Assembly: GCA_003552365.1 (NCBI GenBank) | Contig: PUKR01000172.1 | Location: forward strand, 1 to 37,596 | Source of the DNA: Syntrophomonadaceae bacterium | Lineage (GTDB): Bacteria > Bacillota > Dethiobacteria > DTU022 | Direction: 5' to 3' | DNA length: 37,596 nt | In this document: positions 1 through 7,373 of the stretch, in pieces | Numbering within the stretch: the stretch's first letter is position 1 | How the letters are laid out: every line of letters begins with the position of its first letter | Made by a program: the position numbers and the translations under genes | Notes under the pieces: model-generated | Seen by the model: only the letters and a program-made list of their open reading frames with translations | Told to the model about the DNA's origin: nothing | Database searches by the model: none

Positions 1-842
1 ATAAGCACCATGATTCCATACAGGAACAAGCGGTAACGGCGCATAAAAATATTGGCCAGGAAAACCAGGGCAATTACACCGGCCAAAACCATCAGGATCA
101 TTAAAACCGTGTAATTAGCGTTGATATCGGTATACCCGGCCCCAAACACCACCCCTCGATCGGAAAGAAGCAGTTCCAGCTGGCCAAGGCGATAATCCCA
201 GGCTTTAAGACCTAAAACCATGGCTAAAAGCACTGCCAGGTGGCTGACCCCACGGTTCGGAGGGAGCATCCAACCCTGCTTTCCCTGGGAAGGGGGGTTT
301 AAGAGCAGATAAATAGCCCCGATGATCACCAGGGTAATAACCACAGTCATCATTAAAAAGTTGTAAAGAAACCGGTAAAAGGGCAAACCAAAAACATACT
401 GTGAAACATCGGCCCCGAAAATTGGATCGCTAATCCCAAACGGAACCTGGTTAAAAAAGCGCAGCGCTTCCATCCAACCTTCTCCGACATAAGCAGAAAA
501 TATATAGGCCAGCACTGCGGATGCGATAAGAAAATAATGGGTTAGGCGCCTCGGCGTAAAATAACGCATCGCCCCGCTGGCCATTAATCTTTCCCGTAAA
601 GCCAGGTTGGGAAAACTAAGGATATAGCGTCTCGTAAGTAATAAATTAACGAATAAAAACACAAATATAAAAATAAAACCGCCAATCCTCATACCCCACT
701 GGGTCAGGTATTGAGTCCAAAAAACTTGTTCTGCATCAAGATCAATAAACCAGAGTAAATCAAGGTAAAAATTAGTCCCGGTTATGAGTAAAGAAACCAG
801 GATAATTACACCCACTAAAATCAAAAAGAAACGACTGCGCAA
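1..842 (-). CDS. UPF0182 family membrane protein, N-terminal part (runs off the left edge)
   Basis: About 280 N-terminal residues of a UPF0182 (COG1615) protein; family members are roughly 900 residues, so most of the gene lies outside the window. The protein starts with a hydrophobic helix, then shows family-typical stretches: YLDLLWF near residue 25, a VFWTQYL segment, SDPIFGADVSQYVF followed by LPFYRF near the middle, and DRGVVFGAGYTDINANY towards the visible end. Several membrane helices are evident. I placed the start at a TTG (840-842) because a GGGGGG Shine-Dalgarno-like run lies 6 bases upstream and no ATG or GTG occurs between it and the upstream in-frame stop. The family's molecular function is unknown. 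It follows comEA by about 110 bases. Family assignment is confident; the start is less so. Confidence 0.85.
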   Translation of the reverse strand, partial: MRSRFFLILVGVIILVSLLITGTNFYLDLLWFIDLDAEQVFWTQYLTQWGMRIGGFIFIFVFLFVNLLLTRRYILSFPNLALRERLMASGAMRYFTPRRLTHYFLIASAVLAYIFSAYVGEGWMEALRFFNQVPFGISDPIFGADVSQYVFGLPFYRFLYNFLMMTVVITLVIIGAIYLLLNPPSQGKQGWMLPPNRGVSHLAVLLAMVLGLKAWDYRLGQLELLLSDRGVVFGAGYTDINANYTVLMILMVLAGVIALVFLANIFMRRYRLFLYGIMVL

Positions 843-953
843 TACTAGCCCCCCAATATCAATAAATACCGGTTTAGCACCGGCCTTATTTTATCTTCAT
901 ATGTATTTTAGACTAGCCCGGGCCCGGTGTCAAAAAGATGCAAAGCTTAAATG

Positions 954-1538
954 CTAATAGATTGTGATCATTTCGGCAATATTATTAAAGGTTGCTTCCC
1001 CGATCCCGCTTACTTCCATTAGCTGTTCTATATCTGTAAAATACCCGTGTTTTTCGCGGTAATCTACAATTTGCCCCGCACGGACCTCTCCTATACCCGG
1101 CAAACCGGTAAGCTCAGCTACTGAGGCCCGGTTTATGTTGATAACCTCGTCAGTTCCACCTTGTGAATGTTTGGGAGCTTCTCCGATGGAATGGACGTAT
1201 ATTTGCTCGCCGTCAAAAATCGGGCGGGCCTGGTTTAAGCTTTCGCGGTCTGCCTCTTCGCTAAAACCTCCGCCGAGTTCCAGTAATTCATAAACCCTTG
1301 CACCTTCGGGCAGCTTGTAAACACCGGGATTTTCTACGGCACCAACCAGGTGAACTGAGATCTTTTCCGGTTCGAGCGCTTCTTGATCATGTTCGCCAGA
1401 TTGATTATTTTCTTCGGGCATTAACTCCGGTCTCTCCGTTGCTCTTAATTCTACCGCCCTCCATATTCCACCTGCGATCAACAACAAAACCAGCACCCCC
1501 AGGATCGCCTTCTCCCTTGCACCCGTTTTTCCTCCCAA
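954..1538 (-). CDS. comEA: ComEA-family DNA-binding competence protein
   Basis: 194 residues. There is an N-terminal membrane anchor (about residues 11-27), then an acidic linker, a SLBB-like domain (about 60-115, with VHLVGAVENPGVYKLPEGARV), and a C-terminal pair of helix-hairpin-helix motifs (about 130-192, with ININRASVAELTGLPGIGEVRA and LMEVSGIGEATFNNI). This is the standard architecture of ComEA, the membrane-anchored double-stranded DNA receptor of the transformation machinery. No comEB or comEC is visible; downstream is a UPF0182 gene, so comEC, if present, is elsewhere. The start is a TTG preceded by the purine-rich AGAGGGGAGATGGGG. It is separated from asp23 by a strong terminator and therefore probably has its own promoter, although none is obvious. 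Similar short proteins can also be generic HhH nucleic-acid binders, but the SLBB-HhH layout favours ComEA. Confidence 0.88.
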   Translation of the reverse strand: MGGKTGAREKAILGVLVLLLIAGGIWRAVELRATERPELMPEENNQSGEHDQEALEPEKISVHLVGAVENPGVYKLPEGARVYELLELGGGFSEEADRESLNQARPIFDGEQIYVHSIGEAPKHSQGGTDEVININRASVAELTGLPGIGEVRAGQIVDYREKHGYFTDIEQLMEVSGIGEATFNNIAEMITIY

Positions 1539-1628
1539 TACCCCATCTCCCCTCTTTTTTGTGGAAAATAAATACTTATTTTATTCGCTGCATTTGCTGC
1601 AAGCCCTTTTTCCCCTGCTAATAAATAT

Positions 1629-1669
1629 AAAAAACCCGGACCGAAGAAAACTCGGCACCGGGTTTTTTT
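1629..1669 (-). terminator. Rho-independent terminator after asp23
   Basis: On the minus strand an A-run leads into CCCGG-TG-CCGA, a short loop, TCGG-T-CCGGG and then a T-run. The stem has two stacked parts with a small internal bulge and is flanked by complementary A and T tracts. It lies about 28 bases past the asp23 stop codon and upstream of comEA, so it should end the asp23 transcript. Confidence 0.85.
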
Positions 1670-1696
1670 GTCCTAACCAATCCAGCAATAAAGGAT

Positions 1697-2161
1697 TTAG
1701 CTTTCTTGCTTTTCTTCCTCTTGCCCTTCTTCTTCGGGAACATTGATGCCCTCAACATTAATATTGATTGCTTGCACCTTCAAGCCGGTTGTCTTTTCAA
1801 CATTGTTGCGGATTTCTTTTTTAAGCTTATCCGTGGATTCAACAATTGATTTCCCATATTCAACGATAACACTTAACTCTATGGTTACCCTGTCTTCATC
1901 AACATCAACCTTGATACCCTTGGTCATGTCTTTGCGGCCCAGCCTTTCGGCGATTCCACCGACAACACCGCCGCTCATACCGGCAATACCAGGTATATCG
2001 CTGGAAATTATACTGGTAATTACCGCAATCACATCAGAAGATATTCTAATGCTGTCTTCTTCCTTTGATGGATCGGGCTTTAAAACTGCCTCGTCGGCAC
2101 CACCTGTTTTACCTGATTTTCCTGCTTTGCCTTCGTTTGCTTTTTTTTCTTCTTCAGTCAT
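1697..2161 (-). CDS. Asp23/Gls24 family envelope-stress protein
   Basis: 154 residues with the chosen start. An N-terminal Lys/Glu/Gly-rich, low-complexity segment (about 1-35) is followed by an Asp23 domain (about 37-140: IRISSDVIAVITSII, the glycine-rich IPGIAGMSGGVVGGIAERLG, and VTIELSVIVEYGKSI). A Glu-rich C-terminal tail follows. Asp23-family proteins are abundant, membrane-associated or cytosolic proteins of Gram-positive bacteria linked to alkaline or envelope stress; the biochemical role is not settled. I start at the ATG at 2161 because AAAGGAGG lies 7 bases upstream. A longer reading from an upstream TTG would run through that ribosome-binding site. It is a single-gene unit with its own near-consensus promoter and its own terminator. 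Confidence 0.85.
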   Translation of the reverse strand: MTEEEKKANEGKAGKSGKTGGADEAVLKPDPSKEEDSIRISSDVIAVITSIISSDIPGIAGMSGGVVGGIAERLGRKDMTKGIKVDVDEDRVTIELSVIVEYGKSIVESTDKLKKEIRNNVEKTTGLKVQAININVEGINVPEEEGQEEEKQES

Positions 2162-2308
2162 GTATTTTCCTCCTTTCAAATAATACTTGCCGGGAATATA
2201 AAACCAGCTAACAAGCTGGATTTAAACTGAAACTACTTTCGAATAACTGACCGGTAGCTTTCATTAAAATACAATAGCAAAGAATTTTTTCACTTTTTCT
2301 TAATGGTA

Positions 2309-2337
2309 ATTGTATGATCTGTGAGGTTTATTGTCAA
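2309..2337 (-). promoter_or_regulatory. SigA-type promoter of asp23
   Basis: The minus strand reads TTGACA, 17 bases, then TACAAT, differing from the housekeeping sigma-factor consensus at one -10 position. It is in the intergenic region (2180-2408) between leuS and asp23 and would give a leader of about 140 bases before the asp23 ribosome-binding site. No other feature was found in this gap apart from a small hairpin at 2204-2219. Confidence 0.75.
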
Positions 2338-2408
2338 GTGAAAGAGCCCTGATTTAACACAAATTCAAATTTCCTTTATAATTGTTACTGCTCTTAATTT
2401 AACTAAAT

Positions 2409-4895
2409 TCAACGGGCAACAATATTTACCAGCCTGCCGGGGACGGCAATAGTCTTAACAATTTCTTTACCTTCCAGCAGGTCGCCAATCCTCTCGTTAT
2501 TATGGGCCGCCTCGATAAGTTGTTCCCGGGAACATTCAGAAGGAACATTGATTCTACCCCGCACTTTCCCATTAATCTGGACCACCACTTCCACCTGGTC
2601 TACCTGGAGCAGTTCAGGATCGTAACCGGGCCAGTGCTGACGGTGTACACTTTCAGATTGCCCCAGCAGGCTCCAGGTTTCTTCGGCGATATGGGGCGCA
2701 AAGGGGGCCAGCAAGATAACCATTTTTTCCAGGGTATCGCTTAAAACCTGGTGATTATACTGCCGCTGATCGTTTGCCTGCCTGTAAGCATAAACCGCGT
2801 TCACCAGTTCCATTATCGAGCTGATAGCCGTATTAAAGTTGAATCTTTCTTCAATATCGTGGGTTACCTTTTTTATCGTATTATGAAGGCTGCGCTGCAG
2901 TTCACTTTCGGCTTCTCCGATGTCAGTATGCCCGGAACCGGTAGAAAGTTCCTCGCGGCACTCAACGACCAGGCGCCAAACCCGGCGTAGAAAACGGTAA
3001 CACCCCTCTACGCCTTGATCATTCCAATCCAGGTCTTTTTCCGGGGGAGAGGCGAAAAGAATAAACAGCCGTCCTGTATCGGCACCGTAACTGGCTACAA
3101 TCTCATCAGGTGTAACCACGTTACCTTTTGATTTGGACATTTTGGCCCCATCCTTGTAAACCATCCCCTGGGCCAACAACCGGCTGAAGGGTTCGTCACA
3201 CTGAATTAGATCAGCATCATAGAGCACCTTGGTAAAAAAGCGGGCATACAGCAGGTGGAGCACAGCATGTTCAATACCGCCGATATATTGGTCCACCGGC
3301 ATCCAGTAATCAACAGACTCTTTGTCAAAGGGAGCAGTAGTAGTGTTTGGACTGGTATAGCGAAGGAAGTACCATGAAGAGCAGATAAAAGTATCCATGG
3401 TATCTGTTTCCCGCTGAGCAGGCCCACCGCACAGGTTGCAGGATGTATGCACAAAATTTTCGTAATGAGCCAGGCTGGGCACCCGGTTACCGGATAATGC
3501 AACATCCATTGGCAATTCCACCGGTAGTTCTTCTTCCGGAACCGGGACGGTGCCGCATTTTTCGCAGTATTTTATTGGTATCGGCGCTCCCCAGTATCGC
3601 TGCCTTGAGATCAACCAGTCCCTTAGCCTGTAGGTAACCCTAAAATCACCCTGGCCATGCTTTTCCAGGTACTCGGTGACTTTTCTGATCCCTTCACTGT
3701 CACTTAACCCGTTAAAGACACCGGAGTTAACCATCTTTCCTTCCCCATCATAGGCTGCTTCCATGGTCTCCCCGGAAAATTCCTCTCCTTCCGGTTGAAT
3801 AACTACCCGAACCGGCAAATCATACTTGCGGGCAAACTCAAAGTCTCTCTGGTCATGTGCCGGCACCCCCATAACTGCACCGGTTCCGTAAGCCATGAGG
3901 ACATAATTTCCCACCAGGATCGGCACTTCTTCTCCATTAATCGGGTTGACTGCGTAACGACCGGTAAAAAGCCCGATTTTTGGAGTTTCCTCTGAAGTCC
4001 GATCGATTTCACTTTCCTGCCGGACATCGGAAACAAAGTGCATCACTTCTTCTTCCCGGTCCGTTCCCTCCACCAGGGGCTTAACCAAAGGGTGTTCAGG
4101 AGCCAAGACCATGTAGGTTACCCCAAAAAGCGTATCCGGCCTGGTTGTAAAGGTGCGTATTTCTTTTCCGGCAAAACCCTTAACTTTAAAAGCAATCTCC
4201 GCCCCTTCACTGCGACCGATCCAATTTTTTTGCATTAACTTTACCCGTTCCGGCCACTCTTCCAGTTGATCCAAATCATTTAATAACCTTTCGGCGTAAT
4301 CGGTTATTTTTAAAAACCACTGTTCTAGTTCCCTGGTTTCAACTACCGATGAGCAGCGCCAGCACAGGCCTTTTTCCACCTGTTCATTGGCCAAAACCGT
4401 TTGACAGGTTAAGCACCAGTTTACATTTGACTTCTCCTTGTAAGCAAGCCCCCGCTTATACATGAGCAGAAATAACCACTGAGACCACTTGTAATAATCG
4501 GGAGAAGAAGTATTCACCTCCCGGTGCCAATCATAGCTTACTCCCAGCCGGTTCTGCTGTTCTTTCATATGTTCTATGTTTTCTGCAGTCCATTGTGCCG
4601 GATTTACATTATTCTCTATAGCGGCATTCTCAGCAGGCAAACCGAAAGCATCCCAACCCATGGGGTGCATGACATTATAATCGCGCATACGCAGGAAACG
4701 GGCCAGGACATCTCCGATCGAATAAACCCTCATATGCCCCATATGCAATTTACCCGAGGGATAGGGAAACATTTCCAGGACATAGTACTTGGTTTTGGAC
4801 GGATCAACTTTGGATCTAAATGAATCCTGTTCCTTCCAAAGCTTTTGCCATTTTTCTTCAATTTGAATTGGATCGTAGTTTGTCACTGGCATCAT
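2409..4895 (-). CDS. leuS: Leucyl-tRNA synthetase
   Basis: 828 residues, the usual length for bacterial class Ia LeuRS. It charges tRNA-Leu with leucine in the cytoplasm. Visible landmarks: the HIGH-type motif HMGHMRVY at residues 51-58; a zinc-knuckle-like pair of CxxC motifs in CLTCQTVLANEQ and CWRC (about 160-182); the CP1 editing domain with TTRPDTLFGVTY (about 250-262); and the KMSKSKGN motif in the C-terminal half. The start is uncertain. ATG-ATG at 4895/4892 sits directly against AAAAGGGG, while GTG at 4886 has that purine run at a better spacing of about 8-9 bases; residues lost would be only three. The gene is controlled by a T-box leader (4906-5245) with a CUC leucine specifier, so expression should rise when uncharged tRNA-Leu accumulates. 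It lacks a clear terminator before asp23. Confidence 0.97.
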   Translation of the reverse strand: MMPVTNYDPIQIEEKWQKLWKEQDSFRSKVDPSKTKYYVLEMFPYPSGKLHMGHMRVYSIGDVLARFLRMRDYNVMHPMGWDAFGLPAENAAIENNVNPAQWTAENIEHMKEQQNRLGVSYDWHREVNTSSPDYYKWSQWLFLLMYKRGLAYKEKSNVNWCLTCQTVLANEQVEKGLCWRCSSVVETRELEQWFLKITDYAERLLNDLDQLEEWPERVKLMQKNWIGRSEGAEIAFKVKGFAGKEIRTFTTRPDTLFGVTYMVLAPEHPLVKPLVEGTDREEEVMHFVSDVRQESEIDRTSEETPKIGLFTGRYAVNPINGEEVPILVGNYVLMAYGTGAVMGVPAHDQRDFEFARKYDLPVRVVIQPEGEEFSGETMEAAYDGEGKMVNSGVFNGLSDSEGIRKVTEYLEKHGQGDFRVTYRLRDWLISRQRYWGAPIPIKYCEKCGTVPVPEEELPVELPMDVALSGNRVPSLAHYENFVHTSCNLCGGPAQRETDTMDTFICSSWYFLRYTSPNTTTAPFDKESVDYWMPVDQYIGGIEHAVLHLLYARFFTKVLYDADLIQCDEPFSRLLAQGMVYKDGAKMSKSKGNVVTPDEIVASYGADTGRLFILFASPPEKDLDWNDQGVEGCYRFLRRVWRLVVECREELSTGSGHTDIGEAESELQRSLHNTIKKVTHDIEERFNFNTAISSIMELVNAVYAYRQANDQRQYNHQVLSDTLEKMVILLAPFAPHIAEETWSLLGQSESVHRQHWPGYDPELLQVDQVEVVVQINGKVRGRINVPSECSREQLIEAAHNNERIGDLLEGKEIVKTIAVPGRLVNIVAR

Positions 4896-4905
4896 CCCCT
4901 TTTGA

Positions 4906-4941
4906 AAAATAAAAATCCGCCCCCTTTATGTTAAGGGACGG
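4906..4941 (-). terminator. Regulated intrinsic terminator of the leuS T-box
   Basis: The minus strand reads CCGTCCCTT, a short loop, AAGGGGGCGG and then a T-rich tail (ATTTTTATTTTT). Its 5' arm is shared with the antiterminator helix (AAGGG of the T-box pairs with the same CCCTT), so the two folds exclude each other. This terminator is downstream of the embedded tRNA, so tRNA-Ala would be transcribed whether or not leuS is. Confidence 0.88.
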
Positions 4942-4977
4942 AGCATACCCGCGGTACCACCCTTATTGGTAATCATC

Positions 4978-5052
4978 TGGTGGAGCTGGCGGGAGTCGAA
5001 CCCGCGACCTCTTCCATGCCAAGGAAGCGCGCTCCCACTGCGCCACAGCCCC
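4978..5052 (-). tRNA. tRNA-Ala (anticodon GGC), 3' CCA encoded
   Basis: A complete cloverleaf: acceptor GGGGCTG/CAGCTCC, including the G3:U70 pair that defines alanine tRNAs; D arm GCGC/GCGC; anticodon arm CTTCC/GGAAG with loop TTGGCAT, giving anticodon GGC (reads GCC and GCU alanine codons); variable loop AGGTC; T arm GCGGG/CCCGC with loop TTCGACT; discriminator A73; and an encoded CCA. The 72-base body plus CCA spans 75 bases. It is on the same strand as leuS and lies inside the leuS T-box leader, 8 bases from the upstream helix arm and 5 bases from the downstream one. No separate promoter is visible immediately upstream, so the T-box promoter at 5249-5277 probably drives it. Confidence 0.96.
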
Positions 5053-5248
5053 TCGTTGTGTTACCCTCTTGCATGCCGTTATCGCCGGCTTACGGCAGCA
5101 ATTACTTCTTCTTTCACCGCTGCTTCTCCGGGACGAGTTCAGCATTGATGCCTGCCGGTTTTCAGCTACCCCGGCTCTCTTTTTAGGCTTTCATGCTTAC
5201 TGCTTCCCTTCATTGAGTTAACATTCTGGTACCCCGAGTACATTTTAC

Positions 5249-5277
5249 ATTATATGCACGCGCGTAAGCCTTGTCAA
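5249..5277 (-). promoter_or_regulatory. Perfect consensus SigA promoter for the T-box / tRNA-Ala / leuS transcript
   Basis: The minus strand has TTGACA (5272-5277), exactly 17 bases, then TATAAT (5249-5254): both hexamers are perfect consensus. The predicted transcript starts near 5242, just before Stem I of the T-box. Such a strong promoter fits a stable-RNA gene (tRNA-Ala) combined with an attenuated downstream gene. Confidence 0.9.
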
Positions 5278-5302
5278 TAGAGAAATTTTATTTATATGTT
5301 AA

Positions 5303-5341
5303 CTGGCCCCTGCCGCGAAAGACTGCCGGCCCCGGCTCCAG
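5303..5341 (-). terminator. GC-rich hairpin directly after the ThiF-like gene (probable terminator)
   Basis: On the minus strand, CTGG, GCC and GCCG pair with CGGC, GGC and CCAG around a short loop, beginning two bases after the stop codon. The tail is AT-rich (TTAACATATAAAT) but has no uninterrupted T-run, so termination may be weak. It separates the upstream operon from the strong leuS promoter. Confidence 0.55.
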
Positions 5342-5342
5342 T

Positions 5343-6212
5343 TTAGAGTTCCACCCGGTATGATTCTCCGCTTTGCATATCAATAATAAGCAGTGTAGCT
5401 TCAGGCAACACTCCTTCCAAACCGGCCAAAATTTTCAAAGCCTCCCCGACCTGCCATGAGGCCAGCATGGCCGGAGTTACTGCCGGGTTACCAAGCTGAG
5501 TTTCCACCCCGTGCCGGGTTTGACTGTTCTCTTGTCCATAAAGTTTTGTCAATACCGGCCTTCCCGGTTTGATCACAGCCACCTGTCCAAGAAAACCGGC
5601 AATTGCACCGTGAACCATCGGCACTCCCAGCTCAGTGCAGGCTTTTTCCAGGGCAAAACGGGATGGCAGGTTGTCTAAACAGTCCAGGATTATATCGCAG
5701 CTTGAAAATAACTGAACCAGGTTATCCTTTTCAGCCAAACAATTAAAAGCCTCTACTTCCACACCGCTGTTTATTTGTATTATTCTTTTTTTAGCCGCCT
5801 CTGCCTTAGCTTCTCCCAGGTTTTCTTCCGTAGCTACCAGCTGACGGTTCAAATTGCTTTCACTGAAATTATCGCCGTCTACCACCACCAGCCGCCCCAA
5901 ACCCATACGCGCCAGCAGCTCAAGCGCAAAACCACCCAGCCCGCCGGCTCCCAGCACGCCGGCTGTTGATTTAAGCAAACTAATTTGCCCGTTTACGCCG
6001 ACCGTGCCTAAACTACGCTGGTAACGTTCGGGAATGATTCCTGCTTCGAGAGCAGCTATTTCAATGATTCTTCCTGTTAGGTTAAAACTTCGCGCCAGGC
6101 GTTTGGTAGCGGATAAATCAAGGCAGCGGTAACTATCGCCTGCAGGGTTGGTTTCTTCTGAGGCTGTTTCGATTATTGCCTTTTTAAGGTTTATATTCTC
6201 GCCATTAACCAT
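5343..6212 (-). CDS. HesA/MoeB/ThiF-family adenylyltransferase-like protein
   Basis: 289 residues. The E1-like ATP-binding fold is clear: GVLGAGGLGG (about residue 86), VVVDGDNFSESNLNRQ with the catalytic Arg after Asn-Leu-Asn, a Lys/Ala-rich helix, and DIILDCLDNLPSR with the DxxDN-type motif. This family activates the C-terminal glycine of ubiquitin-like sulfur carriers by adenylation. There are no paired CxxC zinc motifs of the kind found in MoeB and most ThiF proteins, and no ThiS/MoaD-like carrier gene is nearby, so the substrate cannot be inferred. The first roughly 80 residues precede the Rossmann fold and are not something I recognise. I start at ATG 6212 because AGGTGA lies 5 bases upstream; a GTG at 6221 would overlap that site. 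It is co-directional with rsfS, 28 bases downstream. Confidence 0.8.
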   Translation of the reverse strand: MVNGENINLKKAIIETASEETNPAGDSYRCLDLSATKRLARSFNLTGRIIEIAALEAGIIPERYQRSLGTVGVNGQISLLKSTAGVLGAGGLGGFALELLARMGLGRLVVVDGDNFSESNLNRQLVATEENLGEAKAEAAKKRIIQINSGVEVEAFNCLAEKDNLVQLFSSCDIILDCLDNLPSRFALEKACTELGVPMVHGAIAGFLGQVAVIKPGRPVLTKLYGQENSQTRHGVETQLGNPAVTPAMLASWQVGEALKILAGLEGVLPEATLLIIDMQSGESYRVEL

Positions 6213-6240
6213 ACAACTCACCTGAATTATACTATCTTAA

Positions 6241-6636
6241 CTATTCCGAAGATGCAGAATGCTTATTTTGGATTTCACCTAACTCAACCAGCGGCGATTC
6301 TGACCAAAGCCTGTCCAGGTCATAAAAATCTCTAGCCTCGGGCTGAAAAATATGGATAACCAGGGAACCATAATCTAAAATCACCCACCAGCCTTCCCGG
6401 TATCCTTCAATTCTCGAAGCATAATAACCTTTTTTCTTAAGGCTTTCGGTCAGGTGATCGCAGATTGCATGGACCTGCACTGCTGTAGCCCCTGTGCCGA
6501 TTAAAAAATAATCGGCAATTATCGAGATCCGGCCAACTTCCAAAAGGCGCATATCCCTGGTTTTCTTTTCCGCAGCCAGCTCGACTGCATAATTGGCCAG
6601 TTCCCGGGCACTAACATCATCCGGTCCCTTTGTCAA
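6241..6636 (-). CDS. rsfS: Ribosome silencing factor RsfS (YqeL/YbeB)
   Basis: 131 residues, slightly longer than the usual 105-120. It contains the DUF143 fold: RDMRLLEVGRISIIADYFLIGTG, then HAICDHLTESLKKKGYYASRIEGYREGWWVILDYGSLVIHIF with the family-typical W(V)ILDYG and VIHIF stretches. RsfS binds ribosomal protein L14 (uL14) and blocks joining of the 30S and 50S subunits during nutrient limitation. The start is TTG at 6636, supported by GGAGGTGA about 6 bases upstream. It lies downstream of yqeK, as in many Bacillota, in the nadD-yqeK-rsfS group. Confidence 0.95.
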   Translation of the reverse strand: MTKGPDDVSARELANYAVELAAEKKTRDMRLLEVGRISIIADYFLIGTGATAVQVHAICDHLTESLKKKGYYASRIEGYREGWWVILDYGSLVIHIFQPEARDFYDLDRLWSESPLVELGEIQNKHSASSE

Positions 6637-6697
6637 ATAAAATCACCTCCGCTTATCAGAGATTACCCGGTCAAATAAACCTTGCTGAACTTCTATA

Positions 6698-7252
6698 TTA
6701 AAGGTTGCTACCTTCACGTTTTTTTTCAAGCAGGCTGTTGCGAAAAGCCACCGAGCGCGGGTGTAACAACAAGCCCCTTCGCAGCACTGACTTTATGGCA
6801 AACTCAACTGCCTCAAGCATGGCTTGTTCCGGATCGGATCTTGCCAGTTCCCTTATTTTTCCCGCTTCAGGAAAATCGCGGCCATCTTCAATATAATCGG
6901 CCAGGTAAATCGCCTTTTCCAGGCCGTTCATGCCTTTGCGGCCGGTGGTATGGTAATAGACCGCCCGAATGATCCGGGGGTCCTCCAACTTAACTTCAGT
7001 TTTTAACAGGGCAGCGCCCACTGGAGCATGAAGCAGGCGGCTTTCCTGCCTGGTTACCCGGTCCAGGCACAAACCCGTCTTTTCAGCTTTTTCGATCAAC
7101 TCCCGAGGAGTATAGCGCTTCCCATAATCATGAACAATTCCCGTCAAATATGCCTTTTCTTTGCTCTCACCGAAATATTCAGCTAAAGAAGCAGCCGCTT
7201 TTGCCACGCCCAGGGAATGCCGGTACAATTCTTCGCTCAGCATTCTTTTCAT
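6698..7252 (-). CDS. yqeK: YqeK family HD-domain hydrolase (probable Ap4A hydrolase)
   Basis: 184 residues. An HD domain begins near the N terminus: RHSLGVAKAAASLAEYFG supplies the first His, AYLTGIVHDYGKRYTP supplies the His-Asp pair, and LLHAPVGAALL and VYYHTTGR supply later metal ligands. Characterised Gram-positive YqeK proteins hydrolyse diadenosine tetraphosphate symmetrically to ADP. The gene sits between nadD and rsfS, as is typical, although here a small RRM gene intervenes. I use ATG at 7252, which has AGGA four bases upstream; a TTG one codon earlier is less likely and ATG 7243 is also possible. Confidence 0.92.
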   Translation of the reverse strand: MKRMLSEELYRHSLGVAKAAASLAEYFGESKEKAYLTGIVHDYGKRYTPRELIEKAEKTGLCLDRVTRQESRLLHAPVGAALLKTEVKLEDPRIIRAVYYHTTGRKGMNGLEKAIYLADYIEDGRDFPEAGKIRELARSDPEQAMLEAVEFAIKSVLRRGLLLHPRSVAFRNSLLEKKREGSNL

Positions 7253-7373
7253 CAAATCCTGATACAGCCCAACATCATAAGCGGGCTTAGGATTATCAGA
7301 TTTACTTTCAGTAAAATCGATAATTATAAATCTATCCCTTCAAACCAATGATAGTATAAGTCAAACAACCTGG

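Larger units (their letters stand above)
4906..5245 (-). promoter_or_regulatory. leuS T-box riboswitch leader (leucine), containing a tRNA gene
   Basis: A full T-box leader precedes leuS. Stem I: GGGA (near 5210) pairs with TCCC (5130-5133). The specifier loop carries AGTA on one side and GAA-CTC on the other, flanked by AGCAT/ATGCT. The specifier codon CTC (5135-5137) is leucine, matching leuS. The upper arm GCCGG...CCGGC encloses a GGTAGCTGAAAA loop. A Stem II-like pair GCAGC/GCTGC follows. The T-box sequence AAGGGTGGTACCGCGG (4949-4964) and CCCTT (4933-4937) form the antiterminator; TGGT would pair with the ACCA end of uncharged tRNA-Leu. The alternative terminator uses CCGTCCCTT and AAGGGGGCGG before a T-run. 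A complete tRNA-Ala gene (4978-5052) lies between Stem II and the antiterminator, enclosed by GGTAA (5061-5065) and TTACC (4968-4972). Confidence 0.93.

Noticed and set aside
2204..2219. CCAGC/GCTGG hairpin in the asp23 leader as an attenuator
   Set aside because: The stem is only five pairs with a four-T tail and no alternative structure is visible.
4963..5186. Short reading frames on both strands across the leuS leader
   Set aside because: They overlap a perfect tRNA-Ala and T-box elements; apparent peptides are translations of structured RNA.
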